DNA of 33,896 nucleotides from an uncultured bacterium (GTDB lineage: Bacteria > Verrucomicrobiota > Kiritimatiellia > CAIVKH01), in NCBI GenBank assembly GCA_903906425.1, contig CAIVKH010000079.1, positions 1 through 33,896 on the forward strand. The letters run 5' to 3'. The position numbers and the translations under genes are program-made. How positions within the stretch are numbered: the first letter of the stretch is position 1; every line of letters starts with the position of its first letter. The notes under the pieces are model-generated. The model did no database searches, was not told the origin of the DNA, and was given only the letters and a program-made list of their open reading frames with translations. Positions 16,387 to 24,421 of this stretch are shown here, piece by piece.

Positions 16387-17577
16387 ATGAATATGATGGG
16401 TGATAAACCAGTCGCATCGTCATTCAGAAGGGCGCTTCGGGTGCCAACCTGTGCGTGGTTGATGTTGGCGCTGTCATGTTCTGCTGCTGAAGCCGTCGGG
16501 GCCCCCCGTGTAATCATCGTCCCGAGCCAACCCTCGCCCATGACCGGCGCTGGCCGTCAGGATTCCACATTGCCTGATCTGAACTGGCTTCCGCCTAATG
16601 ACAGTTACGACTGGGTTCAACTCAAATCCGGCGAGTGGCTCAAGGGCGAACTCAAGGCCATGCAGGAAAGTGAACTCGAATTTGACAGCAAGGAACTTGA
16701 TGGCCTGACCTTTGACTGGACTGACATCCGCCAATTGCGATGCCCCCGCACGATCGACGTGTTGGCCGTGGACGGCACAACGGTGTCCGGTCCCATCACG
16801 GTAACGCCGCAACAGGTCGTGGTCGGCGGCGCATCGCCCCGTTCATTCCCTCGTGACCAGATTCAAAGCCTTACGCCGGGCGGGTCCAAAGAGCGGAATC
16901 ACTGGTCGGGCAAGGTTTCGCTCGGGCTGTCCCTGCGGTCTGGCAACACCGAACAGATCGACTATAACGGCAGGGCCCATATACAACGGCGAACGCCGGC
17001 CACGCGCCTCAGCCTCGATTATGTCGGCAATGTCAGCAGTGTGGATGGCACCGAGAATGCCAACAATCATCGCGTGAACGCAGAATGGGACCAGTGGGTC
17101 TCGCCGCGGTCATATCTGATCATGCCGGCCGCAGAGTATTTCGAGGACGCATTCCAGAATCTGGCTTATCGTGTCACGGTTGGCGTCGGAGCCGGTTACG
17201 ACCTCATCAAAGGCCCGAAAATGGAATGGAATCTCACTGCCGGCCCGGCTTACCAGCAGGCACGGTTTGAATCCGTCGAGCAGGGCGAGGCAACGGATAA
17301 AAGTGCCGCCGCGTTCGTTCTGGGCAGCCGCTTCGATTGGGATATAACGCGACACATCGAGTTGATCCTGGAATACCGGGGCCAATATACCAGCCGTGAC
17401 GTCGGCGAAACGCTTCACCATGGCGAAGGTACGCTCTCTCTCGAATTGACCAGACGACTGGATCTGGATGTCTCACTGATCTGGGATCGCATCACTAATC
17501 CGAAGATCGGTGCGGACGGAGTTGAACCCAAGCAAGACGACTTCCGCCTCGTCGTCGGGCTTGGTGCAAAGCTGTAG
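16387..17577 (+). CDS. DUF481 (YdiY-like) outer-membrane protein
   Basis: This is a 396-residue exported protein with a signal peptide ending near SCSAAEAVGA. Residues 75-155 form a small beta domain (DWVQLKSGEWLKGELKAM, FDWTDIRQLRCPRTIDVLAVDG) that resembles the LSM-like N-terminal part seen in some DUF481 proteins. From about residue 170 the sequence is a DUF481 barrel: WSGKVSLGLSLRSGNTEQID, RTPATRLSLDYVGNVS, HRVNAEWDQWVSPRSYL, YRVTVGVGAGYDLI, RHIELILEYRGQYT and a terminal strand FRLVVGLGAKL. Family members are salt- or acid-induced outer-membrane proteins of unclear role. The start has only a weak ribosome-binding site; ATG 16393 or 16396 are alternatives. Confidence 0.85.
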   Translation: MNMMGDKPVASSFRRALRVPTCAWLMLALSCSAAEAVGAPRVIIVPSQPSPMTGAGRQDSTLPDLNWLPPNDSYDWVQLKSGEWLKGELKAMQESELEFDSKELDGLTFDWTDIRQLRCPRTIDVLAVDGTTVSGPITVTPQQVVVGGASPRSFPRDQIQSLTPGGSKERNHWSGKVSLGLSLRSGNTEQIDYNGRAHIQRRTPATRLSLDYVGNVSSVDGTENANNHRVNAEWDQWVSPRSYLIMPAAEYFEDAFQNLAYRVTVGVGAGYDLIKGPKMEWNLTAGPAYQQARFESVEQGEATDKSAAAFVLGSRFDWDITRHIELILEYRGQYTSRDVGETLHHGEGTLSLELTRRLDLDVSLIWDRITNPKIGADGVEPKQDDFRLVVGLGAKL

Positions 17578-17660
17578 AAACTTCCGGAAATTGCTTGCAG
17601 GATACAACGCCCCGACAACGATGTTGGAAACATAAGACTTGAACAAAAGGAAAAGCTATC

Positions 17661-18119
17661 ATGAGCATACCATCAGCCTGTAAATCATTTCTCGCATATC
17701 TGTCACTGGCCATCGTCGCGTTGGCGCTCTGCACTTCATGCAGCGAGGCCGCCAGAAAACCGGAGTCGGCCAAACCATCGGCCGCGAGTGGTCATGTTGC
17801 CAACTCATCCGCCGTCACGAACCTGGCTGGCAAATGGCTGCGACCCGATGGCGGCTATGTCCTCGACATCCGCTCAGCAACGGAAGATGGCAAACTCGAT
17901 GCGGGCTACTTAAATCCGAGACCCATCAACGTGTCGCAGGCGACGTGGCGGCGGAGCGATGAACTCGGCCTCGCGGTCTTCGTCGAATTGCGCGACAAGG
18001 GGTATCCCGGCGCCACCTACAAACTCTACTACCGCGCAGCAGACGACAAGCTGGTCGGCGCCTATACGCAGCCCGCCGCAGACCAGACGTTCGATGTGGA
18101 ATTCGTGCGCCAGAAGTGA
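17661..18119 (+). CDS. Small conserved lipoprotein
   Basis: This is a 152-residue predicted lipoprotein with lipobox LCTSC (C27) and a strong AGGAAAAG ribosome-binding site. After a Ser/Ala-rich linker, residues 55-152 form a small lipocalin-like beta domain with the order NLAGKWLRPDGGYVLDIR, GKLDAGYLNPRPINVSQATW, LAVFVELRDKGYPGATYKLYY and ADQTFDVEFVRQK. I recognise this as a recurring pattern in small exported bacterial proteins with no assigned function. A hairpin follows 14 bp after the stop. Confidence 0.78.
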   Translation: MSIPSACKSFLAYLSLAIVALALCTSCSEAARKPESAKPSAASGHVANSSAVTNLAGKWLRPDGGYVLDIRSATEDGKLDAGYLNPRPINVSQATWRRSDELGLAVFVELRDKGYPGATYKLYYRAADDKLVGAYTQPAADQTFDVEFVRQK

Positions 18120-18133
18120 GCGACGGCAAATAG

Positions 18134-18155
18134 CGCGCGGCCTCCGTTCCGCGCG
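18134..18155 (+). terminator. Hairpin after the small lipoprotein gene
   Basis: CGCGCGG (18134-18140) pairs with CCGCGCG (18149-18155) around an 8-base loop, close behind the stop at 18119. There is no U-tract, so it may be a weak terminator. Confidence 0.35.
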
Positions 18156-18214
18156 ACGGCGGGCAGCGGAATGTCCGCCCGATATTCCAGCCTAGAGCTG
18201 AAGCGAACGAAGAG

Positions 18215-18261
18215 TTCCAATCATTGGAAACTTCCGCGGCCTGAAGTTCCAGTCATTGGAA
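18215..18261 (+). promoter_or_regulatory. Palindrome pair in the 18120-18517 gap
   Basis: A perfect TTCCAATCATTGGAA (18215-18229) and TTCCAGTCATTGGAA (18247-18261, one mismatch) start 32 bp apart. Unlike the other pairs, the next gene start is 256 bp away, and a terminator lies between (18325-18350). Confidence 0.72.
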
Positions 18262-18324
18262 ACCGAAATTGCGCGCGGCAGATGCAGGATGGCGTGAGGT
18301 CGTGCCGCTTCCCGCAAGACAGAA

Positions 18325-18350
18325 AGCTCCCGAATATTCGGGGGCTTTTT
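18325..18350 (+). terminator. Intrinsic terminator within the 18120-18517 gap
   Basis: AGCTCCCGAATATTCGGGGGCT (given as arms AGCTCCCG and CGGGGGCT around AATATT) is followed directly by TTTTT. It is the most canonical rho-independent terminator in the window, yet it does not follow a gene: it ends the stretch starting at the palindrome pair at 18215. Either a short RNA of about 75-90 nt ends here, or it acts as an attenuator for the gene at 18518. Confidence 0.7.
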
Positions 18351-18389
18351 CATTTCCAACCACCGCCTCTCGCGGCATCTGGCGGACGC

Positions 18390-18408
18390 ATTGGCCCAAG
18401 GTCCAATA
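18390..18408 (+). repeat. Dispersed element ATTGGCCCAAGGTCCAATA, copy 3
   Basis: Same 19 bases as 964-982. It lies 109 bp before ATG 18518. Between them are a 12-bp palindrome TGACGCGCGTCA (18436-18447), a hairpin GCGCGGA/TCCGCGC (18460-18477), and a single degenerate palindrome half-site (18484-18498). With the pair at 18215 and the terminator at 18325, this makes the 398-bp gap the most signal-rich intergenic region of the left block. Confidence 0.7.
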
Positions 18409-18517
18409 CCCAAAAGCTGGCGAGGCGGTTCATGGTGACGCGCGTCATAAAAAAGCACTGCGCGGATCGCTCCGCGCGTTGAGGTTCAGTCATCGGAATA
18501 ATCGAAAGGAACGAAGA

Positions 18518-19309
18518 ATGAAGAAACAGATCATGATGGCAATGGCAGCGTGTGCGATGGTCGCGCAGGCGCAGCAGGCGGACCAGGATGCCGAGTTGGC
18601 GAAAAAACTGGCGAATCCGGTGGCCGCGCTGATCAGCGTGCCGCTGCAATACAACTTCGACAGCAAATTCGGCCTGAAGGACGACGGCTCCAAGTCGGTG
18701 CTGAACATCCAGCCGGTCATCCCGTTTTCGCTGGGCGAGGACTGGAATCTGATCACGCGCACGATCATCCCGCTGGTGGACCAGCACAACATTCCGACAG
18801 GTAGCGACAAGTCGGGCACGGGCGACATCGTCCAGAGCTTCTTCTTCTCGCCGAAGCAGCCGGTGAACGGCTGGATTCTCGCGGTCGGTCCGGTCGGACT
18901 TTATCCGACGGCATCGAACTCGCAACTGGGAGGGGAGAAATGGGGCGCGGGTCCAACGGCGCTGGCGCTGAAGCAGGACGGGCCGTGGACCTATGGACTG
19001 CTGGCCAATCATATCGAGTCGTTCGCCGGAGATGACAGCCGGGACGACATCAGCCTGTCGCTCGTGCAGCCGTTTGTTTCGTATATCACGGCGACAAAGA
19101 CGACGTTCACGCTGAACACGGAGTCCACCTATGACTGGAAGAACGACCAGTGGGCGGTGCCGGTGAACGGAATGGTTTCGCAACTGCTGAAAGTCGGTAG
19201 GCAGATTTTCCAGGTTAGCGCAGGAGTGCGTTACTGGGCGGAGTCTCCGGACGCTGGACCGGAGGGTCTCGGTGTTCGCGCCGCAGTCACATTCCTGTTT
19301 CCGAAGTGA
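18518..19309 (+). CDS. Exported beta-barrel protein (MetA-pathway/neuromedin-U-precursor-like)
   Basis: This is a 263-residue exported protein with a signal peptide ending MVAQAQQ. The mature N-terminus KKLANPVAALISVPLQYNFD is typical of a bacterial family often mislabelled neuromedin U precursor, related to the MetA-pathway transporter barrels. Further family-like segments are LNIQPVIPFSLGEDWNLITR, GTGDIVQSFFFSPKQP and a C-terminal strand GVRAAVTFLFPK ending as outer-membrane barrels do. It is probably an outer-membrane channel. ATG 18518 has an AAAGGA ribosome-binding site; a longer frame from 18269 would read through the terminator and the repeat and is rejected. Confidence 0.85.
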   Translation: MKKQIMMAMAACAMVAQAQQADQDAELAKKLANPVAALISVPLQYNFDSKFGLKDDGSKSVLNIQPVIPFSLGEDWNLITRTIIPLVDQHNIPTGSDKSGTGDIVQSFFFSPKQPVNGWILAVGPVGLYPTASNSQLGGEKWGAGPTALALKQDGPWTYGLLANHIESFAGDDSRDDISLSLVQPFVSYITATKTTFTLNTESTYDWKNDQWAVPVNGMVSQLLKVGRQIFQVSAGVRYWAESPDAGPEGLGVRAAVTFLFPK

Positions 19310-19414
19310 GCGATGCAGAGGCGTTAATAGGGTAATGGAAATGCACATGGCCGAAAGTCAGAAGAAATAGGCCGTTGATTTGAATGCATGAACAGTCAGG
19401 CAGTGAGGCAAACT

Positions 19415-20788
19415 ATGAAGACATCCTTTTTAAAGCAGCGCGGTCATGACGAGGTCTTCCCGACATGGCGACCGGCCCAAGCCGGAACGTTCATCCTGAG
19501 AAGAGCGTGCGCATATGGACTGGTCATGGCAATACAGATGGCGCTTTCAGCCGCCGTTTGCAGCGCAACCGATTTTGAAGTGCCGCCCGTTTTGAAAGCA
19601 GCATATCTGGCGCCACGCGATCTTCCACTGAAGGGTGAACGTTATCGCGTGGATGAAGACGTGCCGACGGACGGTTACCTTGCAGCGTTCACCATTCGAT
19701 CAGACTTCGGCCCCATTGAGGCCCGGGGGCCGGGGATGCTTCGCATGCGCCTGGCGGAAGTAGAAGCTCTCGCGGTACTGGAGAAGATGGAAACCAGTGC
19801 CGTCTTCGTGGACGCCGTCAAGCGGTCCGCATCCTCCTTGGGCGGAGCCGTCGTCAATGTTGTCACAAATCCGGTGGAAGTGGTCAAGGCCATGCCCGCC
19901 AGCGTCGGACGATTCTTCGGACGTCTGGTGCGACAGTCCAAAACGGCCGTGCAAAAAATGGGCGATGTCAACGATGACCGGGAAGCCGGCGCTCCGCGCG
20001 GTGCCGCGGCGAGTACGAACCAACAGAATGTCGCCGTTGCAGGAGGCGTCGCCACCGGCAGGGCTATTCGGGACATCCTGGGTTATGACGAGCAACGTCG
20101 CCATCTGGCCAAGAAGCTGAGCGTCGATCCCTACACTACAAACCCGATTCTAAAGAAGAAGCTGGATGACGTCGCCTGGGCGGCATTCGCAGGAGGTCTC
20201 GGAATTGACGTGCTCGCCTCAAAGGTTCCTGGATCAAGACTGATACAATCTTCCTCAATGTTGTCGGATTGGATTTACGAGAAACCCCCGGGCGATCTCA
20301 AAGTATGGATCGAGAAAACGCTGCAAGAAATCGGCTGCGATCAGGATACTATCGATCTGTTCCTGCGACAGAAGTATTGGACGCTTACCACGCAGACGGC
20401 TCTGGTCATGGCTCTTGACAAATTGAAGGGCGTCGAAGGCCGGACAGAAGTTCTCGATACAGCTGTGACAGCGGAAACCGAAGATCAGGTCCGCTTTCTA
20501 ACGGCCGGGATTGCCATGCTTGCGCGTGAGAATGAAAAGACGCCCGTCAAGACGATCATTGGCGGTCGGCCCGTCGCGATGACACCCGAAGGCCGCGTCG
20601 TTGTCACGGCTCCGGTGGACTTTGTCACTTGGACGGAAAAGATCTCCGAGTTTGCCCATCGGGAAGACTTGATTCCGTATCGCCCCGTCGTCTTTCTCAC
20701 CGGCATCGTTTCTTTCCGTGTTCGAAGTGAAATGCAAAAGGCCGGGTGGGAAGTCCGCGAACGTATTCCGCTGGCCGGGGCGCTTTGA
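19415..20788 (+). CDS. Large exported protein, function unknown
   Basis: This protein of 457 residues has a hydrophobic segment (AYGLVMAIQMALSAAVCSA, about 38-56) that works as a late signal peptide or anchor. The mature part starts TDFEVPPVLKAAYLAPRDLP and includes a conserved-looking YLAAFTIRSDFGPIEARGPGML block, a helical DRE-rich stretch, the segment RDILGYDEQRRHLAKKLSVDPYTTNPILKKKL, and a C-terminal domain with TLTTQTALVMALDKLKG. I know no domain for it. The ATG at 19415 has a GTGAGG ribosome-binding site; 19388 is an alternative in-frame start nine codons upstream. It sits between two barrel genes and is probably exported to the same compartment. Confidence 0.8.
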   Translation: MKTSFLKQRGHDEVFPTWRPAQAGTFILRRACAYGLVMAIQMALSAAVCSATDFEVPPVLKAAYLAPRDLPLKGERYRVDEDVPTDGYLAAFTIRSDFGPIEARGPGMLRMRLAEVEALAVLEKMETSAVFVDAVKRSASSLGGAVVNVVTNPVEVVKAMPASVGRFFGRLVRQSKTAVQKMGDVNDDREAGAPRGAAASTNQQNVAVAGGVATGRAIRDILGYDEQRRHLAKKLSVDPYTTNPILKKKLDDVAWAAFAGGLGIDVLASKVPGSRLIQSSSMLSDWIYEKPPGDLKVWIEKTLQEIGCDQDTIDLFLRQKYWTLTTQTALVMALDKLKGVEGRTEVLDTAVTAETEDQVRFLTAGIAMLARENEKTPVKTIIGGRPVAMTPEGRVVVTAPVDFVTWTEKISEFAHREDLIPYRPVVFLTGIVSFRVRSEMQKAGWEVRERIPLAGAL

Positions 20789-20839
20789 AGACGAAATGTT
20801 GAGTGCGAAGAAACAAGTACAAAACAGGAGACAGTTAAG

Positions 20840-21562
20840 ATGAAGAGAATGAATGGGCCGCTGTTTGCGGCGATTGCAATGGTATTGGCGTTGGCATCGG
20901 CGCGTGCGGCGGACGGCGAATGGCAGTTCAAGCTCACACCCTATGCATGGGCCATGGGGCTTGATGGTGACATCGGAGCGGCCGGCAAGACCGTCCCGGT
21001 GGACGTGAAGTTCACGGATGCCCTCAAGGATCTGAAGCTGGCCGGCATGGTGGCTGCGGAAGCCAACAACGGAACTTGGGGTATTGTTGCCGACGCGGCC
21101 TATCTCAAGCTAAGCAGTGATTCCAGTACTCCTGTTGGCAATGTGGGTGTCGAGGTTGAAGAATGGATCATACAGGGCGCGCTGACTTATCGCATCGTGA
21201 AGAGTGAGAAAACCACGCTGGACATTGGCGCAGGTGCCCGTTCCATGGAACTGAACACGGACATCTCCACCGGACTTGGTACCGCGACCACCACGCAGAG
21301 TTGGGTGGACCCGCTCCTCTACGCCCGCGTCAGGCAGCAGTTTGGTGAAAGATGCTTCGGCGTAGTGGCGGGCGACATCGGCGGCTTCGGCGTGTCCTCC
21401 GATCTGACGTGGCAGTTGACGGCGGCAGCGGGATATTCATTCACGAAGAGTGTTTCCATGCTCATCGGCTACCGCTATCTCGACTATGACTACGACAAGG
21501 ATGGATTCGTATTCAAAGTGGCATCGAGCGGCATCGCTCTTGGTCTGCAATTCGACCTATAG
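20840..21562 (+). CDS. Small outer-membrane beta-barrel protein
   Basis: This is a 240-residue exported protein with a signal peptide ending ASARA (A23) and a strong AGGAGA ribosome-binding site. The mature sequence is a run of amphipathic strands (WQFKLTPYAWAMGLDGDIGA, GTWGIVADAAYLKLSSDS, IIQGALTYRIVKSEKTTLDI, GYRYLDYDYDKDGFVFKVAS) ending in SGIALGLQFDL. The GYRYLDYDY-D motif before the last strand is typical of 8-stranded barrels of the OmpA/OmpW-like type. It lies 51 bp after the unknown gene at 19415 and may be co-transcribed with it. Confidence 0.83.
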   Translation: MKRMNGPLFAAIAMVLALASARAADGEWQFKLTPYAWAMGLDGDIGAAGKTVPVDVKFTDALKDLKLAGMVAAEANNGTWGIVADAAYLKLSSDSSTPVGNVGVEVEEWIIQGALTYRIVKSEKTTLDIGAGARSMELNTDISTGLGTATTTQSWVDPLLYARVRQQFGERCFGVVAGDIGGFGVSSDLTWQLTAAAGYSFTKSVSMLIGYRYLDYDYDKDGFVFKVASSGIALGLQFDL

Positions 21563-21637
21563 ACCTGCTGCTATTTCCACCACGAATGGACCTTTCTTGA
21601 ATAAATGCGCAAGCGGTGCCGGTACCAGATTCGAGAC

Positions 21638-21683
21638 TTCCAATGATTGGAAACTCAGGGGCGGTTTTTTCCAATCATTGGAA
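21638..21683 (+). promoter_or_regulatory. Palindrome pair upstream of the 21767 gene set
   Basis: Two perfect copies, TTCCAATGATTGGAA (21638-21652) and TTCCAATCATTGGAA (21669-21683), start 31 bp apart, the only pair not at 32. They lie 83 bp before ATG 21767 and head the transcript that leads to the patatin gene. Confidence 0.73.
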
Positions 21684-21766
21684 GTCATGGTGCCGACTCT
21701 TGCGAATAAGTCGCGGCGTTGCTGCAGCGGGCGGGCGGAGATTAGCTCTTACGAGGAAGATACAAT

Positions 21767-22765
21767 ATGAGAAAGAATAGCTGTGCGGCGCATTTGATTC
21801 CTTTCCGCCCGCGTTCAGCTGTGGTCGCACTTGCCTTCATTTCAGTCTGTCTCTTTGCGGCACGTTCAAAGGCGGGCATCGATCAATTGGTCTATGACTT
21901 CCAGCAAAGTGACTTTGAATTTGGAAAAGTGGAGAGCAAGGTGCCGTATCCGCCGCTGAGCTGGGTATCATACACGGTGTATGACAAGACGGAATTTAGC
22001 GGCGGCCCCGGCAAGCTCGATGCAGGCGTCTTTCAGGAGCACGACTTCAGCCAGTCGTTGATTTTGCCTGTTTACATTGGAAAGAAGGACCTGTTCATCG
22101 CAGGCGAAACCTTCGGCTACAGTCGATTCGATTTCAAGGAGGGCGGGCGCGATGACGAGGAGTTATACACGATGGGATTGATTGGCGGCTGGGTCCAGCA
22201 GGTTTCGCCGAATTCGCAAGTAAGCGCGTTCGCGTCACCTCTTATTACATCGCAACTGGGCGGCCAGGACCCGGAGGGAGCCGAGTTCTATACGGGCGTT
22301 GTCGGTCTGTACCGGTCCAGCGACGCCCTTACGTGGCTGTACGGGGGTGTCTATGAATACAGCTATGGAGATCAGTTCATTTATCCGTATGCCGGTCTCA
22401 TCTGGCTGCCAACGGTGGACTGGTCGGTATCAATTGTCGCGCCCTGGCCGAATGTCACATATGCGGTCTCGGACAGATTCATGCTGCACGCCGGCTTCGT
22501 ACCAGCCGGGTCAAAGTGGTCGGTCGAGGCTAATGGGGATAGGTCCACCCTCGCGTTCGGGGGCTGGAACCTGATGGCCGGAGGTGAATATCGGCTGAAC
22601 AGATTCATGTGGTTATCCGCAGGCGTGGGTGTATCCGGTTTCCGTAGCTTCCAATTGAGTGGCGACGGGGACGCCGATATGGAGGTGAAGGTGGATCGGG
22701 ATCCAATCTTTTCCATGGCGTTGAACTTCCGCCCGCCCGGCGGCTTGACCAGGCGATCTGATTAA
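21767..22765 (+). CDS. Outer-membrane protein, DUF6268-like
   Basis: This is a 332-residue exported protein with a signal peptide ending near FAARSKAG and a GAGGAAG ribosome-binding site. Strand-like segments alternate with turns: VSYTVYDKTEFSGG, FIAGETFGYSRFDFKEG, YTMGLIGGWVQQVSPNSQVS, YTGVVGLYRSSDALTWLYGG, IYPYAGLIWLPTVDWSVSIV, RFMLHAGFVPAGSKWSVE and a terminal MALNFRPPGG. The YPYAGLIWLP ... WSVSIVAPWPN order resembles DUF6268 proteins. It is 16 bp ahead of the next gene and probably the first gene of a four-gene transcript ending at 26598. Confidence 0.78.
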   Translation: MRKNSCAAHLIPFRPRSAVVALAFISVCLFAARSKAGIDQLVYDFQQSDFEFGKVESKVPYPPLSWVSYTVYDKTEFSGGPGKLDAGVFQEHDFSQSLILPVYIGKKDLFIAGETFGYSRFDFKEGGRDDEELYTMGLIGGWVQQVSPNSQVSAFASPLITSQLGGQDPEGAEFYTGVVGLYRSSDALTWLYGGVYEYSYGDQFIYPYAGLIWLPTVDWSVSIVAPWPNVTYAVSDRFMLHAGFVPAGSKWSVEANGDRSTLAFGGWNLMAGGEYRLNRFMWLSAGVGVSGFRSFQLSGDGDADMEVKVDRDPIFSMALNFRPPGGLTRRSD

Positions 22766-22781
22766 ACAAACAGGCGCCCCC

Positions 22782-23495
22782 ATGATCACACCAAACATTC
22801 ATTCGATAACTTACAGCAGGGCGCGGACAGCCATCTGGATTCTGCTGTTATTTCTGCCAGAGATATCGGTATCGGCGGCGACAAGCGCCGGGGCGGTTCA
22901 ACTGCTGCCTGCCAATACCGAGGCAGGATACATTGCGCGGCTCTTGATCAATGAATCACCGTTCCCGGGCGAGCGAGGCTGGTTGAGCGAGGAGGACACC
23001 AAGGAGACCATGCTCTCGATACTGTGGGTTCTTCACTCACGTATCAAACACATACCCGCGGGATACCGTCAGGAACAGATTGCCGCCGTCAAATCAAGCG
23101 ACATTATTGACGTCATTACCGCTGGCGGGGTGAAAGGCCAGTGCGATGGATTCTATCGTGATGCAAAAGGTGCGTTCAAGGCGGTTGACCGAGTTCATAA
23201 GCGTATCAATTCGCTCAGCCAAATTGCCAACAAGGGCGAACCGGGCAAATTCGCCCGTCTGCTCAATTACGGGCAGGGACTAGGTTCGGCTTACATGAAG
23301 GGCGGGATCAATGAAGCCGATCGATTTGCGGGCATCACCGAGGTAGGTCGTACTAGGGTCACAGGTCGCGCCTATTCCTGGATGGCGGACAAAGACTATT
23401 ATAATCCCGGGGGGAACTTCATCAAAATCCCAGATGACAATAACGGCTCTCTGGGTGGAACCCGCTTTTTTACGCTCAAGGAGTTGAAACAATGA
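22782..23495 (+). CDS. Exported protein with cell-wall-hydrolase-like N-terminal motif, function uncertain
   Basis: This is a 237-residue protein with one N-terminal hydrophobic segment (AIWILLLFLPEISVSA). Residues 50-85, with YIARLLINESPFPGERGW followed by KETMLSILWVLHSRI, resemble the pattern of SleB/hydrolase-2-like cell-wall enzymes (catalytic Glu in a xIxNE context, here E58, then a helix with VLxxRI). The rest (GQCDGFYRD, NYGQGLGSAYMKGG, GGTRFFTLKEL) does not settle the matter. Hydrolase activity is a weak inference. It overlaps the next gene by ATGA. Confidence 0.72.
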   Translation: MITPNIHSITYSRARTAIWILLLFLPEISVSAATSAGAVQLLPANTEAGYIARLLINESPFPGERGWLSEEDTKETMLSILWVLHSRIKHIPAGYRQEQIAAVKSSDIIDVITAGGVKGQCDGFYRDAKGAFKAVDRVHKRINSLSQIANKGEPGKFARLLNYGQGLGSAYMKGGINEADRFAGITEVGRTRVTGRAYSWMADKDYYNPGGNFIKIPDDNNGSLGGTRFFTLKELKQ

Positions 23496-24421
23496 AATCC
23501 GCCCGTCACCTTTTCGCGTCAATGATGATCATGGCAGTTCTTTTCTCGCAAATCGTACAAGCCGCGACGCGGAATGAAATGTACCCCGAATTGGTGCAGG
23601 AAAAGTATCTGTTTGAGGTCGTGCGCCACCTATACCGCTGGTACATGGACGAGGCGGACATTAATCGCGCGGCAACCAGCGGCACGTTCGAATTCAGGGT
23701 GCGCGCTGTGAACACAGTCTTGGACCCTGACGATCACAGTAAGCTGGGCGAGATCTTACTGCCGGTGCTTGGCATCAGCGTGAAGGTCAAAAAAGCAGAC
23801 TACGCCATCCCCGAATTTAGGGCCTTGGTAACCAGCAGGACCTTCAAGATCACGGGGGTGGCTCGCGGAGTCGCGGCGACGACGAACGAGTTCACGGAGG
23901 TCAAAGTCGACTATGCATCGATGCGGGATTATCTTTTCCGAACGCGCCGCGATGTCGAGTTCCCGGACGATGTGTTGCTCATGAGACTACGCCTCGCCGT
24001 GCGCGGCGAATTAAAGGCCGATCTTCAACGAAGAGGATTGCCGCCCCTCGCGGGAGAGCAAATCGTCCACATTTCACCGCTTTCACCGGTGGCCAACGAA
24101 CTGTGGGTCTTCTGGGAAACGGGGCGCCGCCTGATACGTTTCTCGTCGGACATTGACATGTCCAGTCCGGCCGTTTGGGATCACGAGGAGCTGGCTGTGA
24201 AGGTCTATAATATTGACGAGCAAGTGGTCGTCGCTTTGGACGAAACTCCGGGCAGTAATGCCTACATGACACGGGAACAAGTCGGCAGAGCCCTCTATAA
24301 CTGTGTCGTAATGGGTCATCGAGTCGAGCTAACCACTTTAGAAGACAAGGAAGAAAAGAAGATCTCCTCACCACCGGGGCCATATACGTCTGGACCCACA
24401 CCCATGGAGTCGAAACCATGA
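23492..24421 (+). CDS. Exported protein, function unknown, coupled to the patatin gene
   Basis: This is a 309-residue protein with a signal peptide ending QIVQA (residue 24-25) and an AAGGAG ribosome-binding site. The mature part mixes alpha and beta segments (VVRHLYRWYMDEADINRAA, FEFRVRAVNTVLDPDDHSKLG, WDHEELAVKVYNIDEQVVVALDE) and ends in a Pro/Ser-rich tail. I recognise no family. The YMDEADI segment and the strict ATGA overlaps on both sides (23492-23495 and 24418-24421) suggest fixed stoichiometry with its neighbours, perhaps as a chaperone or partner of the patatin-barrel protein. Confidence 0.78.
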   Translation: MKSARHLFASMMIMAVLFSQIVQAATRNEMYPELVQEKYLFEVVRHLYRWYMDEADINRAATSGTFEFRVRAVNTVLDPDDHSKLGEILLPVLGISVKVKKADYAIPEFRALVTSRTFKITGVARGVAATTNEFTEVKVDYASMRDYLFRTRRDVEFPDDVLLMRLRLAVRGELKADLQRRGLPPLAGEQIVHISPLSPVANELWVFWETGRRLIRFSSDIDMSSPAVWDHEELAVKVYNIDEQVVVALDETPGSNAYMTREQVGRALYNCVVMGHRVELTTLEDKEEKKISSPPGPYTSGPTPMESKP

